Shown here in pieces: positions 33,740 through 43,017 of a stretch of DNA of 64,000 bases (its first letter is position 1; each line of letters starts with the position of its first letter). The stretch comes from Vulcanimicrobiota bacterium (GTDB lineage: Bacteria > Vulcanimicrobiota > Xenobia > Xenobiales > Xenobiaceae). The translations under genes were made by a program, and so were the position numbers. The notes under the pieces are model-generated. The model saw only the letters and a list, made by a program, of their open reading frames with translations, ran no database searches and had not been told where the DNA came from. The stretch covers positions 1 to 64,000 of the forward strand of contig CALUQR010000003.1 in assembly GCA_944322965.1 (NCBI GenBank), in the 5' to 3' direction.

Positions 33740-35764
33740 ATGTTAAACCTCCGCGCCCCCTCTCTGGGTCAGAGCTTGTGGACTTTAGTCTTCACCGCTT
33801 GGCTGGGCTGGCTCTTGAGCGCCTCTCTCCTAGCCGCTCCCCCCCAGGAGACCTACGAGCAGTTGGTGCGCCGAGGTCCCAATACGATCGACTGGCTCTT
33901 AAAGGTCGGTAACGATCAGGAGAATATGATCGCCTGGCGCAAGTACGCCGAATCCCTCTTAGAGAAAGATCCCAGTTCCCCCTTAGGGAACGCCGTCTTA
34001 GGGGAGGTCTTCTACCGGGCGGAGGGCGATCTCCCCCGGGCTCGCCACCTCTTCGAGCGGGCCTCTCGCTTTGCCATGGCTAGGGGGCGCAACGATAACC
34101 GCTCCCTCCTGCTCTACGTCTCTATCCAAATGGAGCTCAGCCAACTCTTGGGAGAGATGGACGCCTATGAAGATAAGATCGAACTAGTCGACCGCCTCTC
34201 TAAATTGCCCGGCTTCGATTTCTTCCAGATCGATAAGGCCTGGCCCCTCATGAAACTCGATCGCGAGGAGGAGGCCCGCCAAGTAATCGCCCGGGCCTTC
34301 GCCTCCAATAATCCCTCCGCCCGAGCTATGGCCTGGAACTCGCTGGGGGCCTTAGAGGCCGAGATGGGCAACTATCAAGCCGCCTACAACGCCTTCGAGA
34401 GCTTAATTCGCGAAGATGAAGAGCGCAAAGGGAGCTCAGATCCCACCATCTACCGCAACTTAGGGGAGACGGCCCTCAATTTGGGGCGCTACGACGAAGC
34501 GGAGCGCTGGTTTATTAAGGCCAGCCAGGCCCCCTTTAACGACCAAGTCTACACTAACCCCTATTGCGACTTGACTAACCTCTACATTAGCGAAGCTAAA
34601 TTTGCGGAAGCGGTGAGCAGCTTACAAAAGGCCTTCGAGTGGTCTAGAGCCCTGCGCCCCTTCCTCTACCAGCAATTTACGGCCGAGAACCTGCAGACTA
34701 CGGGCGAGCTTTTAATGGAGATGGGCTACATCCCGGAGGCGGTGCGCAAGTTAGAGCGCTTAGTCAACCGCCCCGACCGCCAGGGCGGCTCCTCCGTAGA
34801 CGTGGACCAGGCGGAGGCGGGCAACTTGCTCACCTGGTATACGGCCCTCAAAGCCCAAAGGGAGTGGCTGCGCGAGCACTCCTCCTGGTCTAAGGGCTGG
34901 GCCTGGTGGCGCCTCAAGTGGGAGTTAGTCCAAACCCAGTTCCAACTGTGGCAGAGCGCCTCCCGCCTGCGGGCCCTCATGACCGAAAATCACCGCATCG
35001 CCGCCTCCTTTAGACCTTATAGCGCCCAGGGGATCACCGCCTCCGAAAATTACCGCCCCTTGCTCATTCCCATCTTAGGGACGGGTACTTGCGCGGCGGC
35101 TTTAGAGAGTCTGACCCGCGTCCCCTACGCCAATTTCCCCGTGGAAGAGCCCTTCCTCTTAGTCAATAAGGCCGAGATCTCGTACCAGAACGGCGACTAC
35201 AAAGTGGCCTTACAAAATTACCTCAAAGCCATCGAGATTCTCCCTAAAGCGGCGGCCTTAGAGCGCTCCGTAGCCCAAGCTCGCGCCGCCCAGCTCCACG
35301 ACTACTATGGCGAATTGCCCCAAGCTTGCCGCCTCTTTGCCCAGCTCTTGCGCTCTACCCCTACCGCCCTGCGCCATATGGAGGTAGAGATCCCCATCGT
35401 CTGCCAGAGCGACAACTCCCCCGCCAGCTCTAAAGTTATAGACATGTTAGACGATTCGCCCCGCTTTAAGGTGGAGCGCCAGGGCTTGCCGGTGCGCATC
35501 TACCTGCGCGGCAATACCTACTGCGCCGACGTCATGGACCTCCAAGGGGGGATCATCTCTACCTCCCAGGTGAAATTGGGCCAGGATAACTTTGAGAGCG
35601 CCTCCCGCCTGGCGGCGGAGATCCACAATCAGACCTTAGCCACTAAGATCGATTTGGGCTCTTTAAGCTTAGACTCCTTAGACGGCGCGACTACTTCCGG
35701 CTCTACGGCGCGGCGCAGTTTTGGCGATCTTTTTGAGGAAGAGCAGAATAGGATTAGCGGCTAG
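33740..35764 (+). CDS. Secreted or anchored TPR-repeat protein
   Basis: The 674-residue product has a signal peptide or membrane segment (about 12-33). Helical repeats follow. Recognisable TPR units include AMAWNSLGALEAEMGNYQAAY, YRNLGETALNLGRYDEAERW and KAEISYQNGDYKVALQNYLKA. It has no enzymatic motif. It is probably an exported scaffold for complex assembly. Its position directly after moxR suggests it belongs with that chaperone set, as TPR proteins often do. Confidence 0.8.
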   Translation: MLNLRAPSLGQSLWTLVFTAWLGWLLSASLLAAPPQETYEQLVRRGPNTIDWLLKVGNDQENMIAWRKYAESLLEKDPSSPLGNAVLGEVFYRAEGDLPRARHLFERASRFAMARGRNDNRSLLLYVSIQMELSQLLGEMDAYEDKIELVDRLSKLPGFDFFQIDKAWPLMKLDREEEARQVIARAFASNNPSARAMAWNSLGALEAEMGNYQAAYNAFESLIREDEERKGSSDPTIYRNLGETALNLGRYDEAERWFIKASQAPFNDQVYTNPYCDLTNLYISEAKFAEAVSSLQKAFEWSRALRPFLYQQFTAENLQTTGELLMEMGYIPEAVRKLERLVNRPDRQGGSSVDVDQAEAGNLLTWYTALKAQREWLREHSSWSKGWAWWRLKWELVQTQFQLWQSASRLRALMTENHRIAASFRPYSAQGITASENYRPLLIPILGTGTCAAALESLTRVPYANFPVEEPFLLVNKAEISYQNGDYKVALQNYLKAIEILPKAAALERSVAQARAAQLHDYYGELPQACRLFAQLLRSTPTALRHMEVEIPIVCQSDNSPASSKVIDMLDDSPRFKVERQGLPVRIYLRGNTYCADVMDLQGGIISTSQVKLGQDNFESASRLAAEIHNQTLATKIDLGSLSLDSLDGATTSGSTARRSFGDLFEEEQNRISG

Positions 35765-35866
35765 GACGCAGAACGCCAAGGGCGCTCGCTAGCTCTCCAT
35801 AGAGCCTTAACTCTACTCTATATCGTCGCTCTGAGAATTAATAAGCAAGTACAGAAGAATTTAACT

Positions 35867-36517
35867 ATGGAATTTATACACTCATTAACCCATTACTTTA
35901 CGGTGGAGGGGATCCAAGAGATTATCGCCTGGGGAGGCCTCCTCATCCTCTTTATTATCGTCTTCTCGGAGACGGGCCTCTTAGTAGGCTTCTTCCTGCC
36001 CGGGGACTCCCTCTTAGTGGTGGCGGGCTTTATGGCCGCTACTACCGACCTTTTAGACGTCTGGCAGGTCCTCTTCTGGTTGAGCGTGGCGGCCATCGTG
36101 GGGGACTCGGTAGGTTATATGATCGGCCGCAAGGCGGGCAAAGCCCTCTACGAACGGGAGCAGAGCCGCTGGTTCCGCAAGGACCACCTCTTAAAGACTA
36201 AGGCCTTCTACGAGAAATACGGGGGCATCACCATCGTCTTGGCCCGCTTTATGCCCTTTGTGCGCACCTTCGCCCCTACCGTAGCCGGGGTAGCCGATAT
36301 GCACTATCCGCGCTTTATCTCCTATAACGTCTTTGGCGGGATCGCCTGGGTCTTTAGTATGGTCTGCGTAGGTTACTTCTTCGGCCAGATCCCCTTCGTC
36401 CAGCGCCATTTAGAGAAGGCCCTAATCTTAATCATCCTCCTCTCCGTCCTGCCGGTAGCTATCCACGCTTGGAAAGAGCATCGCGCCGCCCAGCAGACTC
36501 CAGAACAAGCCGCCTAG
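35867..36517 (+). CDS. DedA family (VTT domain) membrane protein
   Basis: The 216-residue product has the DedA features: FSETGLLVGFFLPGDSLL near the N-terminus, GDSVGYMIGRKAGK, and RFMPFVRTFAPTVAGVADM. Four or five membrane segments are present. Relatives include flippases for undecaprenyl phosphate and phosphatidylethanolamine, which would fit the neighbouring wall and division genes. The 102-nt gap upstream may hold a separate promoter, but no convincing one was seen. ftsE starts 9 nt later. Confidence 0.92.
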   Translation: MEFIHSLTHYFTVEGIQEIIAWGGLLILFIIVFSETGLLVGFFLPGDSLLVVAGFMAATTDLLDVWQVLFWLSVAAIVGDSVGYMIGRKAGKALYEREQSRWFRKDHLLKTKAFYEKYGGITIVLARFMPFVRTFAPTVAGVADMHYPRFISYNVFGGIAWVFSMVCVGYFFGQIPFVQRHLEKALILIILLSVLPVAIHAWKEHRAAQQTPEQAA

Positions 36518-36526
36518 AGGAGAGAT

Positions 36527-37309
36527 ATGAGCGCCAATCTTGAGTTGACCCCGCCCAGCCCCAGCGCCGAGGTAGAAGAGCCCATAATCGAGCTGCACAA
36601 TATTAGCCTCATCTATCCCAACGGGACGCGGGCTTTAAATCGCGTCGATCTGGCTATTAGGCGCGGAGAGTTCGTCTTTTTGGTAGGTCAGACCGGTTCG
36701 GGTAAGTCCAGCCTCATGAAGCTCATCTACCGCGAAAACGACCCCACCATGGGCTTAGTCTACGTCGAAGGGCAAGAGATTAGCGACATGCGGCGCTCCC
36801 AGATCCCCTATTTGCGCCGCCGCGTGGGGGTCATCTTCCAAGATTTCCGCCTCTTGGGCCACAAGACGGTCTTTGAGAATGTGGCCTACGCCCTGCAAGT
36901 GACGGGGGCCAGCCGCTCGGTAATTCCCCGCAAAGTGATGAAGGCGCTGACCTTAGTCAATTTGCGCGAGAAAGCCGACCGCCTGCCCAACCAACTCTCC
37001 GGGGGCGAACAACAGCGGGTAGCTATCGCCCGGGCCCTCATTAACGATCCCATTATCCTCTTAGCGGACGAGCCCACCGGGAACTTAGACCCCGACTCCT
37101 CCTGGGATATTATGCAGATCCTCTCTAAGGTCAACGCTCGGGGGACTACGATCCTCATCGCCACCCACAACCAACAGATGGTAGACGTCATGCAAAAGAG
37201 GGTCATCGTCATGCAGCGGGGGGAGATCGTCCAAGATATGCAGCGGGGTATGTACTTTACTACGGAGATGCGCCGCGATAGTTTAACGCTGGGAGGGAGT
37301 AGTCTGTGA
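36527..37309 (+). CDS. ftsE: Cell division ATP-binding protein FtsE
   Basis: This 260-residue ABC ATPase has Walker [11 protein letters not shown]-loop FQDFRLL, signature [15 protein letters not shown] and Walker [13 protein letters not shown]. The N-terminal ~15 residues are an extra Pro/Ser-rich lead. It partners with FtsX, whose GTG overlaps its stop by 4 nt, to switch peptidoglycan hydrolases via the EnvC-like protein encoded next. Confidence 0.96.
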   Translation: MSANLELTPPSPSAEVEEPIIELHNISLIYPNGTRALNRVDLAIRRGEFVFLVGQTGSGKSSLMKLIYRENDPTMGLVYVEGQEISDMRRSQIPYLRRRVGVIFQDFRLLGHKTVFENVAYALQVTGASRSVIPRKVMKALTLVNLREKADRLPNQLSGGEQQRVAIARALINDPIILLADEPTGNLDPDSSWDIMQILSKVNARGTTILIATHNQQMVDVMQKRVIVMQRGEIVQDMQRGMYFTTEMRRDSLTLGGSSL

Positions 37310-38523
37310 AGCGCGAGCCCCAATCGGGAGTCTTGGAGATCCCCCAAAATTTAGAACCCGTACCCTTAGATCCTCAAACTCCCCAGAAACCTGCCCCTAG
37401 CGACTCTACCTCTAAGGTTGGCTCCTCCCAGCCTAATCCTGAGTCGCGCCCCCCTAAGCGCGCCCCCGCCCCCCCCTTAGAGGAGGATCAGCCCGCCCCG
37501 GAAGCGGTCCTGCGCCCTTTGGGAGCGGCCGACTTTACGGAGACCCCGCTCAGTCTGCGCGCCCCTGCCTCCCCCAAAGCCACTAAGTTAGAGGAACTCT
37601 ACGAAGACGATCTGCCCCCCCTCAAAAAGAGGCGCGGTCCTAGCGGCGGTTACTACTTAGAGTGCTTTTTGCGCGAAGTCTTAACTAATATTCGCCACAA
37701 TCCCATGATGAGCGTGGCCTCCATCTCCACCGTCTTAGTCTTAGCTCTCATCTTGGGCTTTTTCATCTTAGTTATCGCCAACTTAGACTCTTTGGCTAAA
37801 GAGTTGGCCGGGGAGATGCATATTAAAGTCTATATGGACTCTAGCTTCGACCCCCAAAAGGCGAGCGCTTTTAAAACCTCCGCTTACGCTATAGGCCACG
37901 TGGCCCAAGTCAACTTCGTTCCCAAAGATCAGGCCTTCGCCCGCCTGCGCCAGCGCTTAAACGCCAAGTTAGATCTCTCCGACTTAGAGGGTAACCCCCT
38001 CCCCGACGCCTTTGAGATCCCCGTGGACTCCCCCGACTTTTTGGAGCCCGTGGCTCACAAGCTGGCCCAACTACCCCACGTGGCTACGGTCGACTACGGG
38101 CGCGAGGAGGCCCAGAAGCTCTTGCGCCTCAACCAGATTATCCACTGGGTGGGCTTAGTCATCTTGGCTATGCTCCTAGCTTCTACCCTGCTCATTATTA
38201 GCAATACGATCCGCCTGACCGTCTTCGCCCGGCGCAAAGAGATCGATATTATGCAGCTGGTGGGGGCGGCCGACTGGTTTATTCGTTGGCCCTTTATCTT
38301 AGAGGGGGTCAGTCAGGGGATGATCGGGGCCGCTCTGGCCGCTACCTTAATCGACGTCTCCTACCGCATCGTGGTCCCCCAAATCTATAAGAGCATCACC
38401 TTCTTGCCCATCTTGCAACCCAATGAGATCTTGCCCCAGCTCAATATTGGGCTCATCGCCTTAGGTTGTCTGGTGGGGGCTCTGGGTAGTTTAATCTCCG
38501 TCAATCGCTACTTAAAGGCCTAA
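37306..38523 (+). CDS. ftsX: Cell division protein FtsX with long cytoplasmic extension
   Basis: The 405-residue product starts at the GTG overlapping ftsE. About 110 N-terminal residues are Pro/Ala/Glu-rich and disordered, longer than the usual FtsX tail. Then come membrane segment 1 (about 140-160), an extracellular loop ([11 protein letters not shown] to [11 protein letters not shown]) and three more membrane segments. The extracellular loop is where FtsX engages the EnvC/PcsB-type activator. The operon ftsE-ftsX-envC is complete. Confidence 0.95.
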   Translation: MKREPQSGVLEIPQNLEPVPLDPQTPQKPAPSDSTSKVGSSQPNPESRPPKRAPAPPLEEDQPAPEAVLRPLGAADFTETPLSLRAPASPKATKLEELYEDDLPPLKKRRGPSGGYYLECFLREVLTNIRHNPMMSVASISTVLVLALILGFFILVIANLDSLAKELAGEMHIKVYMDSSFDPQKASAFKTSAYAIGHVAQVNFVPKDQAFARLRQRLNAKLDLSDLEGNPLPDAFEIPVDSPDFLEPVAHKLAQLPHVATVDYGREEAQKLLRLNQIIHWVGLVILAMLLASTLLIISNTIRLTVFARRKEIDIMQLVGAADWFIRWPFILEGVSQGMIGAALAATLIDVSYRIVVPQIYKSITFLPILQPNEILPQLNIGLIALGCLVGALGSLISVNRYLKA

Positions 38524-38526
38524 AGT

Positions 38527-39702
38527 ATGGGTTACGCTAAATCTCACCTCGCGCGCTCCTTTAGCTACCTCCTCTTGGCCCTGCTCTTAGTAGGTTTAGG
38601 GGGGCTCTCCATAACCCCCAGCTGGGCCGATCCCCAAGGTCGCCTGCGCCAGAAGAAGGAGGAGTTGGAGGGCGAGCGCCGCCGCTTAGAGGTCATTAAC
38701 GAGCGGGAGCGCGACTTAGCCCGCCAATTGAATAATACCCAGGCCGACCTCCAATTGAGCCGCGAGGCCTACCAAGAGGCTATCGCCAGCTTGCAGAAGG
38801 CCAAGACGCGCTTAGCTAATATCCAGACCCGCTTAAAGACGGCGACCGTCCAGTATAAAAACTCTCAGCGCGTCTTAGGTAAGCGCCTGCGCGAGATCTA
38901 TATGCATGGCGACGTCGGTTACTTAGTCGTCCTCTTGGGAGCCCAGAGTTTTAGCGATTTTATCGACCAAGCCCACTTTCTCTCCCTCATTATCGCCCAA
39001 GACCAGCAACTCTTAGAGCAGGTCCACGCTCTAAAGGAGGAGTTGGAGACTAAGCGCGTGCAGGCGGAGTATACGGTGCGGGAGATCGCCGACTTGACCC
39101 AAGCCCAAGCCAACCGGGTCGCCCAGTTGGAGGGGATCGAGGCTAAGCGCAGCCAGCTTTTGGCCGATACGCGCCGCCAGCGCGACTCTCTCAGCTCCCA
39201 CGTCAGCGAATTGGAGAATAGTACCTTAGCCCTAGAGGACGAAATCCAGCGCACTATCTCTTACAACCAAATTATGACCGGTCCCACCTCCCAGCGCGCG
39301 GGTAGCCGCGTCTGGGGGACGGGCCAATACTTAACCCCCACCCAGGGCCCCATCACCTCCCCCTTCGGCTACCGGGTCCACCCTATCTTCGGCACCTTGC
39401 GCTTCCACACCGGGATCGATATTGGCGCCTACTCGGGCGACCCCATCTTGGCCGCCGATAGCGGAGTGGTGATCGACGCGGGCTGGATGGGCGGTTATGG
39501 CAACTGCCTCATTATCGATCACGGCGGGGGCTACTCTACCCTCTACGCCCACTGTTCCCAACTCTTCGTCACTTACGGCCAAGGGGTAACTAAGGGTCAG
39601 CAGGTGGCGGCGGTGGGTTCTACGGGCAACTCGACGGGCCCCCACTTACACTTCGAAGTGCGCATTAATGGCGAACCGGTCGATCCTTTGGGCTTTATCT
39701 AA
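38527..39702 (+). CDS. Murein hydrolase activator EnvC-like, coiled coil + M23
   Basis: The 391-residue product has a signal peptide (about 10-35). A long coiled coil (about 38-250) is followed by a C-terminal LytM/M23 domain. The zinc ligands are intact: HTGIDIG supplies His and Asp, and GPHLHFEV supplies the HxH pair. E. coli EnvC has lost these residues and only activates amidases, whereas this protein may hydrolyse peptidoglycan itself. It follows ftsX by 3 nt. The likely location is outside the cytoplasmic membrane, bound to FtsX. Confidence 0.9.
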   Translation: MGYAKSHLARSFSYLLLALLLVGLGGLSITPSWADPQGRLRQKKEELEGERRRLEVINERERDLARQLNNTQADLQLSREAYQEAIASLQKAKTRLANIQTRLKTATVQYKNSQRVLGKRLREIYMHGDVGYLVVLLGAQSFSDFIDQAHFLSLIIAQDQQLLEQVHALKEELETKRVQAEYTVREIADLTQAQANRVAQLEGIEAKRSQLLADTRRQRDSLSSHVSELENSTLALEDEIQRTISYNQIMTGPTSQRAGSRVWGTGQYLTPTQGPITSPFGYRVHPIFGTLRFHTGIDIGAYSGDPILAADSGVVIDAGWMGGYGNCLIIDHGGGYSTLYAHCSQLFVTYGQGVTKGQQVAAVGSTGNSTGPHLHFEVRINGEPVDPLGFI

Positions 39703-39726
39703 GCCTCAGCGCGGAGGAAAGAAGCT

Positions 39727-41202
39727 ATGGCATACTTTAAAAATAGCTGGTGGAGCGCCGCCCTCTTAGGTTGGGCCTTGTGGAGTCCAGCCTGGGGCGC
39801 CCCGGCCAATCTCCCTAAGAGTCCTACCCCCTCTGAGCCTAAGCCTCCCGCTCTGCATACCCCTGCGGCTGAAGAAAAATCCCCTCCCGCTAGCGATCTG
39901 CGCGCTCTCAGCCAAGAGGTCTTGGGTCAGGTCTACAATATCCTCTTAGATAACGCCCTCGCCCCTCCTAAGCCTACCGATATTTTCTACGCCTACACCC
40001 AGGCTATGGCCACCTACTTAAAGGAGCAGGGCTTAGACGGGGAGTGGTTGGCCCAGCGCCCGCTGGTAGCTAAAGAGTTGGAGCGCTTCGAGGTCCCGCC
40101 CCTCCTCAACCAGCTCTACCAAGAGGCTACTAGTCGCTATCCCCAGTTACAAAAGGATCCCCACTTCACCACCCATCTGGCCCAGGCCATTATGGAGAGC
40201 GCCCAGGATCCCTACACCGTCTTTTTGAGTTTAGAGGAGTATCGCGACTTAGATAGCTCCTTGACGGGCGATTATAGCGGCAGCGTGGGCCTAACCTTAG
40301 CCCCCCACCGCGATGGGGAGGGGCGCTCCCACTTTGTAGTAGCCTCTACCGCCCCTCAGTCCCCGGCTCGCGAGGCCGGTTTAGAGGCGGGCGACGAGCT
40401 TTTGGCTATCGACGGCCGCTCTTTAGAAAAGTTAGATCCCCAAGAGTGCGCCCTCCTCTTGCGGGGGACGGATGGGAGTAAGGTCCAAATCCGCTACCAG
40501 CCCGCCGATCCTAAGGCTAAGGCGCGCCAGGTAACCTTAGAGCGTACCAAGGTCCACTACCCTTCGGCTAGCGCCCAGGTCCTCTCTTTAGGTAAGGGGC
40601 AGCCCTCGGTAGGCCTTTTGACGGTGGAGATGTTTACAGAGTATACCAATATTGAGGCCGAGCGAGCTCTGCGCCAGTTGGAGAAGGCCAACTGTCGGGC
40701 CTACATCTTAGATCTGCGCCAAAATCCCGGCGGTTATACTAACGCGGCCCGCGATCTCTGTTCTAAATTCTTGCCCCAAGCTAGCTTAGTGGCCCAACTG
40801 GTGGGCAAGGGGGGTAAGGTAGAGCAGAGTATCTACACTTACCGCAACGAACATCCCCAGCGCCCCTTAATCGTCTTAGTCGACGGGCGCACCGCTTCGG
40901 CGGCGGAACTTAGCGCCGGGGCCCTGCGGGCGGTCGGTAAGGCTACCTTAGTGGGAGCGCCCACCTATGGCAAGAATAGTTCGCAGCGCATCTTCAATTT
41001 TGAGTTCCCTCCCGGCGAAACTTCGGCTTGCAAAGTGACTTACAGTCACTATAAAACGCCCGACGGCTTAGATTTAGGCCAGGAGGGTTTACAGCCCCAG
41101 GTATTAGTAGAGATGGATCCCAAATTGCGGCGCGACCCCGCCCGAGACCTACAGTTACAGAAGGCTTTGCAACTCTTAAAAGAGGAGTTTAAGCGGGACT
41201 AA
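39727..41202 (+). CDS. S41 C-terminal processing peptidase, copy 1
   Basis: The 491-residue product has a signal peptide ending near AWGA. A PDZ domain (about 175-260, with AREAGLEAGDELLAIDG) precedes the S41 catalytic domain. The Ser-Lys dyad is in TASAAELSAGAL and GAPTYGKNSSQ. The Ser block is TASAAE where paralogues have SASASE; the nucleophile position is kept. It is the first of three tandem paralogues behind envC. CtpA/CtpB enzymes trim exported proteins. Confidence 0.9.
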   Translation: MAYFKNSWWSAALLGWALWSPAWGAPANLPKSPTPSEPKPPALHTPAAEEKSPPASDLRALSQEVLGQVYNILLDNALAPPKPTDIFYAYTQAMATYLKEQGLDGEWLAQRPLVAKELERFEVPPLLNQLYQEATSRYPQLQKDPHFTTHLAQAIMESAQDPYTVFLSLEEYRDLDSSLTGDYSGSVGLTLAPHRDGEGRSHFVVASTAPQSPAREAGLEAGDELLAIDGRSLEKLDPQECALLLRGTDGSKVQIRYQPADPKAKARQVTLERTKVHYPSASAQVLSLGKGQPSVGLLTVEMFTEYTNIEAERALRQLEKANCRAYILDLRQNPGGYTNAARDLCSKFLPQASLVAQLVGKGGKVEQSIYTYRNEHPQRPLIVLVDGRTASAAELSAGALRAVGKATLVGAPTYGKNSSQRIFNFEFPPGETSACKVTYSHYKTPDGLDLGQEGLQPQVLVEMDPKLRRDPARDLQLQKALQLLKEEFKRD

Positions 41203-41283
41203 GTAAGAAAGCCCGATACTTTTTTAGGCGCCATTTCGAGTGGGCGGGCCCTCAGCGCCCCTTCAGAACTTAGGAGTAAAGAG

Positions 41284-42990
41284 ATGAACTTTAAGAAGAC
41301 TTTGGCTACCCTCAGCGCTACCGCTTTGGGACTTATCCTGTGGGGCGCTCCCCTGGAAGTTCAGGCTCTGCCCCCCGCTCAGAGCGAGCTCCCCATCGTC
41401 TTCCCCTACTTGGCTCAGGCGCCCAAGTTGCCCTCCGCCCAGAAGGCGGGACCTAAGTATAAAGTCGACGCCCAGAAGCTGGAAGAGGCCCTGGGGGTTA
41501 TCGATACCGCCGTCCTGCTCCTCAAAAATGAGGCCCGCGAGAAGGCTAAGCCGGGCAAGATTACTAATAGCGCCATCGACGCCATGACCTTGCTCTTAGA
41601 AGATCGCAAGTTGAAGGCCGACTTCTTAAAAGAGATCGACGCCGACGCTCCGGCCGACCTGGCCTCTAAGCGTTTGCGCAGTCAATTTATGGCGGCCGCC
41701 AAGCGTTACCCCCAGCTCCTCAATAACCAAGAGCTGACTATGGCCGTCCTCAAGGGGATCATGAAGGCCAGCGACGATCCCTACACCACCTACTTAGATC
41801 CCGAAGAGTATAAACTCTTAAACGAACAGATGAGCGGCGGCAACTTCGGGGGTATCGGCATCGTGATGATCCTCAGCGGCAGCGAGCGCGATCCTTTGTC
41901 GGAGCGCGTCCTGACTATCAATCAGGTGATGGACGACTCCCCCTCCTCGCGGGCGGGCTTGGCGGCCAAAGATGAGATTATCCGCATCGGCTCTAAGGCC
42001 ACCCACGGCATGACCTTGCCCCAGTGCTCTAAGTTATTGCGCGGCGAGCCCGGCTCTAAGGTAGAGCTCACTATCCGCCGTCCCAGCTCGGGGGCCACCT
42101 TCAAAGTCACCTTAGAGCGCGAAGTTATCCACGTAGAGTCCTTAAAGAGCGAAGTCTTAGAGAAGGACGGGGTTAAGATCGGTTACATCGCGCTGGGGAT
42201 CTTCGGCGAGAGCACTAATAGCGAGATGGAAGAGGCTATGCGCTCTTTGGAGTTCCAGGGTTGCCAAGCCTACATTATCGACGTGCGCAATAACTCGGGC
42301 GGTTACGTCTCGGCAGCGGTCGACGTCTGCTCTAAGTTTGTGCCTACGGGCAGCCGCATCGTCTCCATAGTCGACGGCGCCAATAAGGAGCAGATCATCT
42401 ACTCTCGCCCCAGCTTGCGCAACTCGACGGAGCCCCTCTTAGTATTAATGAACGACAACTCGGCCAGCGCCTCGGAGATTACGGCGGGCGCCATCCGCGA
42501 CTTAAAGCGCGGCCAGTTGGTCGGTATTAAGTCCTTCGGTAAGGGCAGCGTGCAGAAGATCTTCCCCGCCCAGTTCCCCAAGGGCAAGGTTTCGGCCTTT
42601 AAGATTACTACCGCCCACTACCACACCCCCGCGGGCCACGACTTACATAAAGCCGGCCTCAAGCCCGACGTGGAGGTCAAGATGAAGCCGGAGCTCATCT
42701 TGGACCAGAAGAAGGATACCCAATTGCAGAAGGCCTTAGAGATCTTAGCCGCCCAGGTTAAGGAGGAAGAGACTAAGACCCAGGAGCAAGCTCCCTCTGA
42801 GGATGGCTCCCTGCCGGTGAGCAGCCTCTTTGACGAAGAAGAGTATTTAGAGCGCGCCTTTAAAGATAAGGGCGGCTACCAGATCGTCCAGCGCACTACT
42901 AAGTTGACTGAGGAGGGGGTAGTAGAGCACTTGACGGTCACCGCGGGAGATGGCTCTAAACACCAGTTCCAATTTAAGATTACCCCTTAA
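41284..42990 (+). CDS. S41 C-terminal processing peptidase, copy 2
   Basis: The 568-residue product has an N-terminal signal segment. A PDZ domain includes SSRAGLAAKDEIIRIGS, and the S41 core has the consensus dyad in SASASEITAGAI and KSFGKGSVQKI. The last ~100 residues extend beyond the usual core and are charged. It lies 81 nt after copy 1. The peptidase is almost surely active; its specific substrates are unknown. Confidence 0.92.
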   Translation: MNFKKTLATLSATALGLILWGAPLEVQALPPAQSELPIVFPYLAQAPKLPSAQKAGPKYKVDAQKLEEALGVIDTAVLLLKNEAREKAKPGKITNSAIDAMTLLLEDRKLKADFLKEIDADAPADLASKRLRSQFMAAAKRYPQLLNNQELTMAVLKGIMKASDDPYTTYLDPEEYKLLNEQMSGGNFGGIGIVMILSGSERDPLSERVLTINQVMDDSPSSRAGLAAKDEIIRIGSKATHGMTLPQCSKLLRGEPGSKVELTIRRPSSGATFKVTLEREVIHVESLKSEVLEKDGVKIGYIALGIFGESTNSEMEEAMRSLEFQGCQAYIIDVRNNSGGYVSAAVDVCSKFVPTGSRIVSIVDGANKEQIIYSRPSLRNSTEPLLVLMNDNSASASEITAGAIRDLKRGQLVGIKSFGKGSVQKIFPAQFPKGKVSAFKITTAHYHTPAGHDLHKAGLKPDVEVKMKPELILDQKKDTQLQKALEILAAQVKEEETKTQEQAPSEDGSLPVSSLFDEEEYLERAFKDKGGYQIVQRTTKLTEEGVVEHLTVTAGDGSKHQFQFKITP

Positions 42991-43017
42991 TTGAGGCCGG
43001 GAGGAGCCTTAAGATCG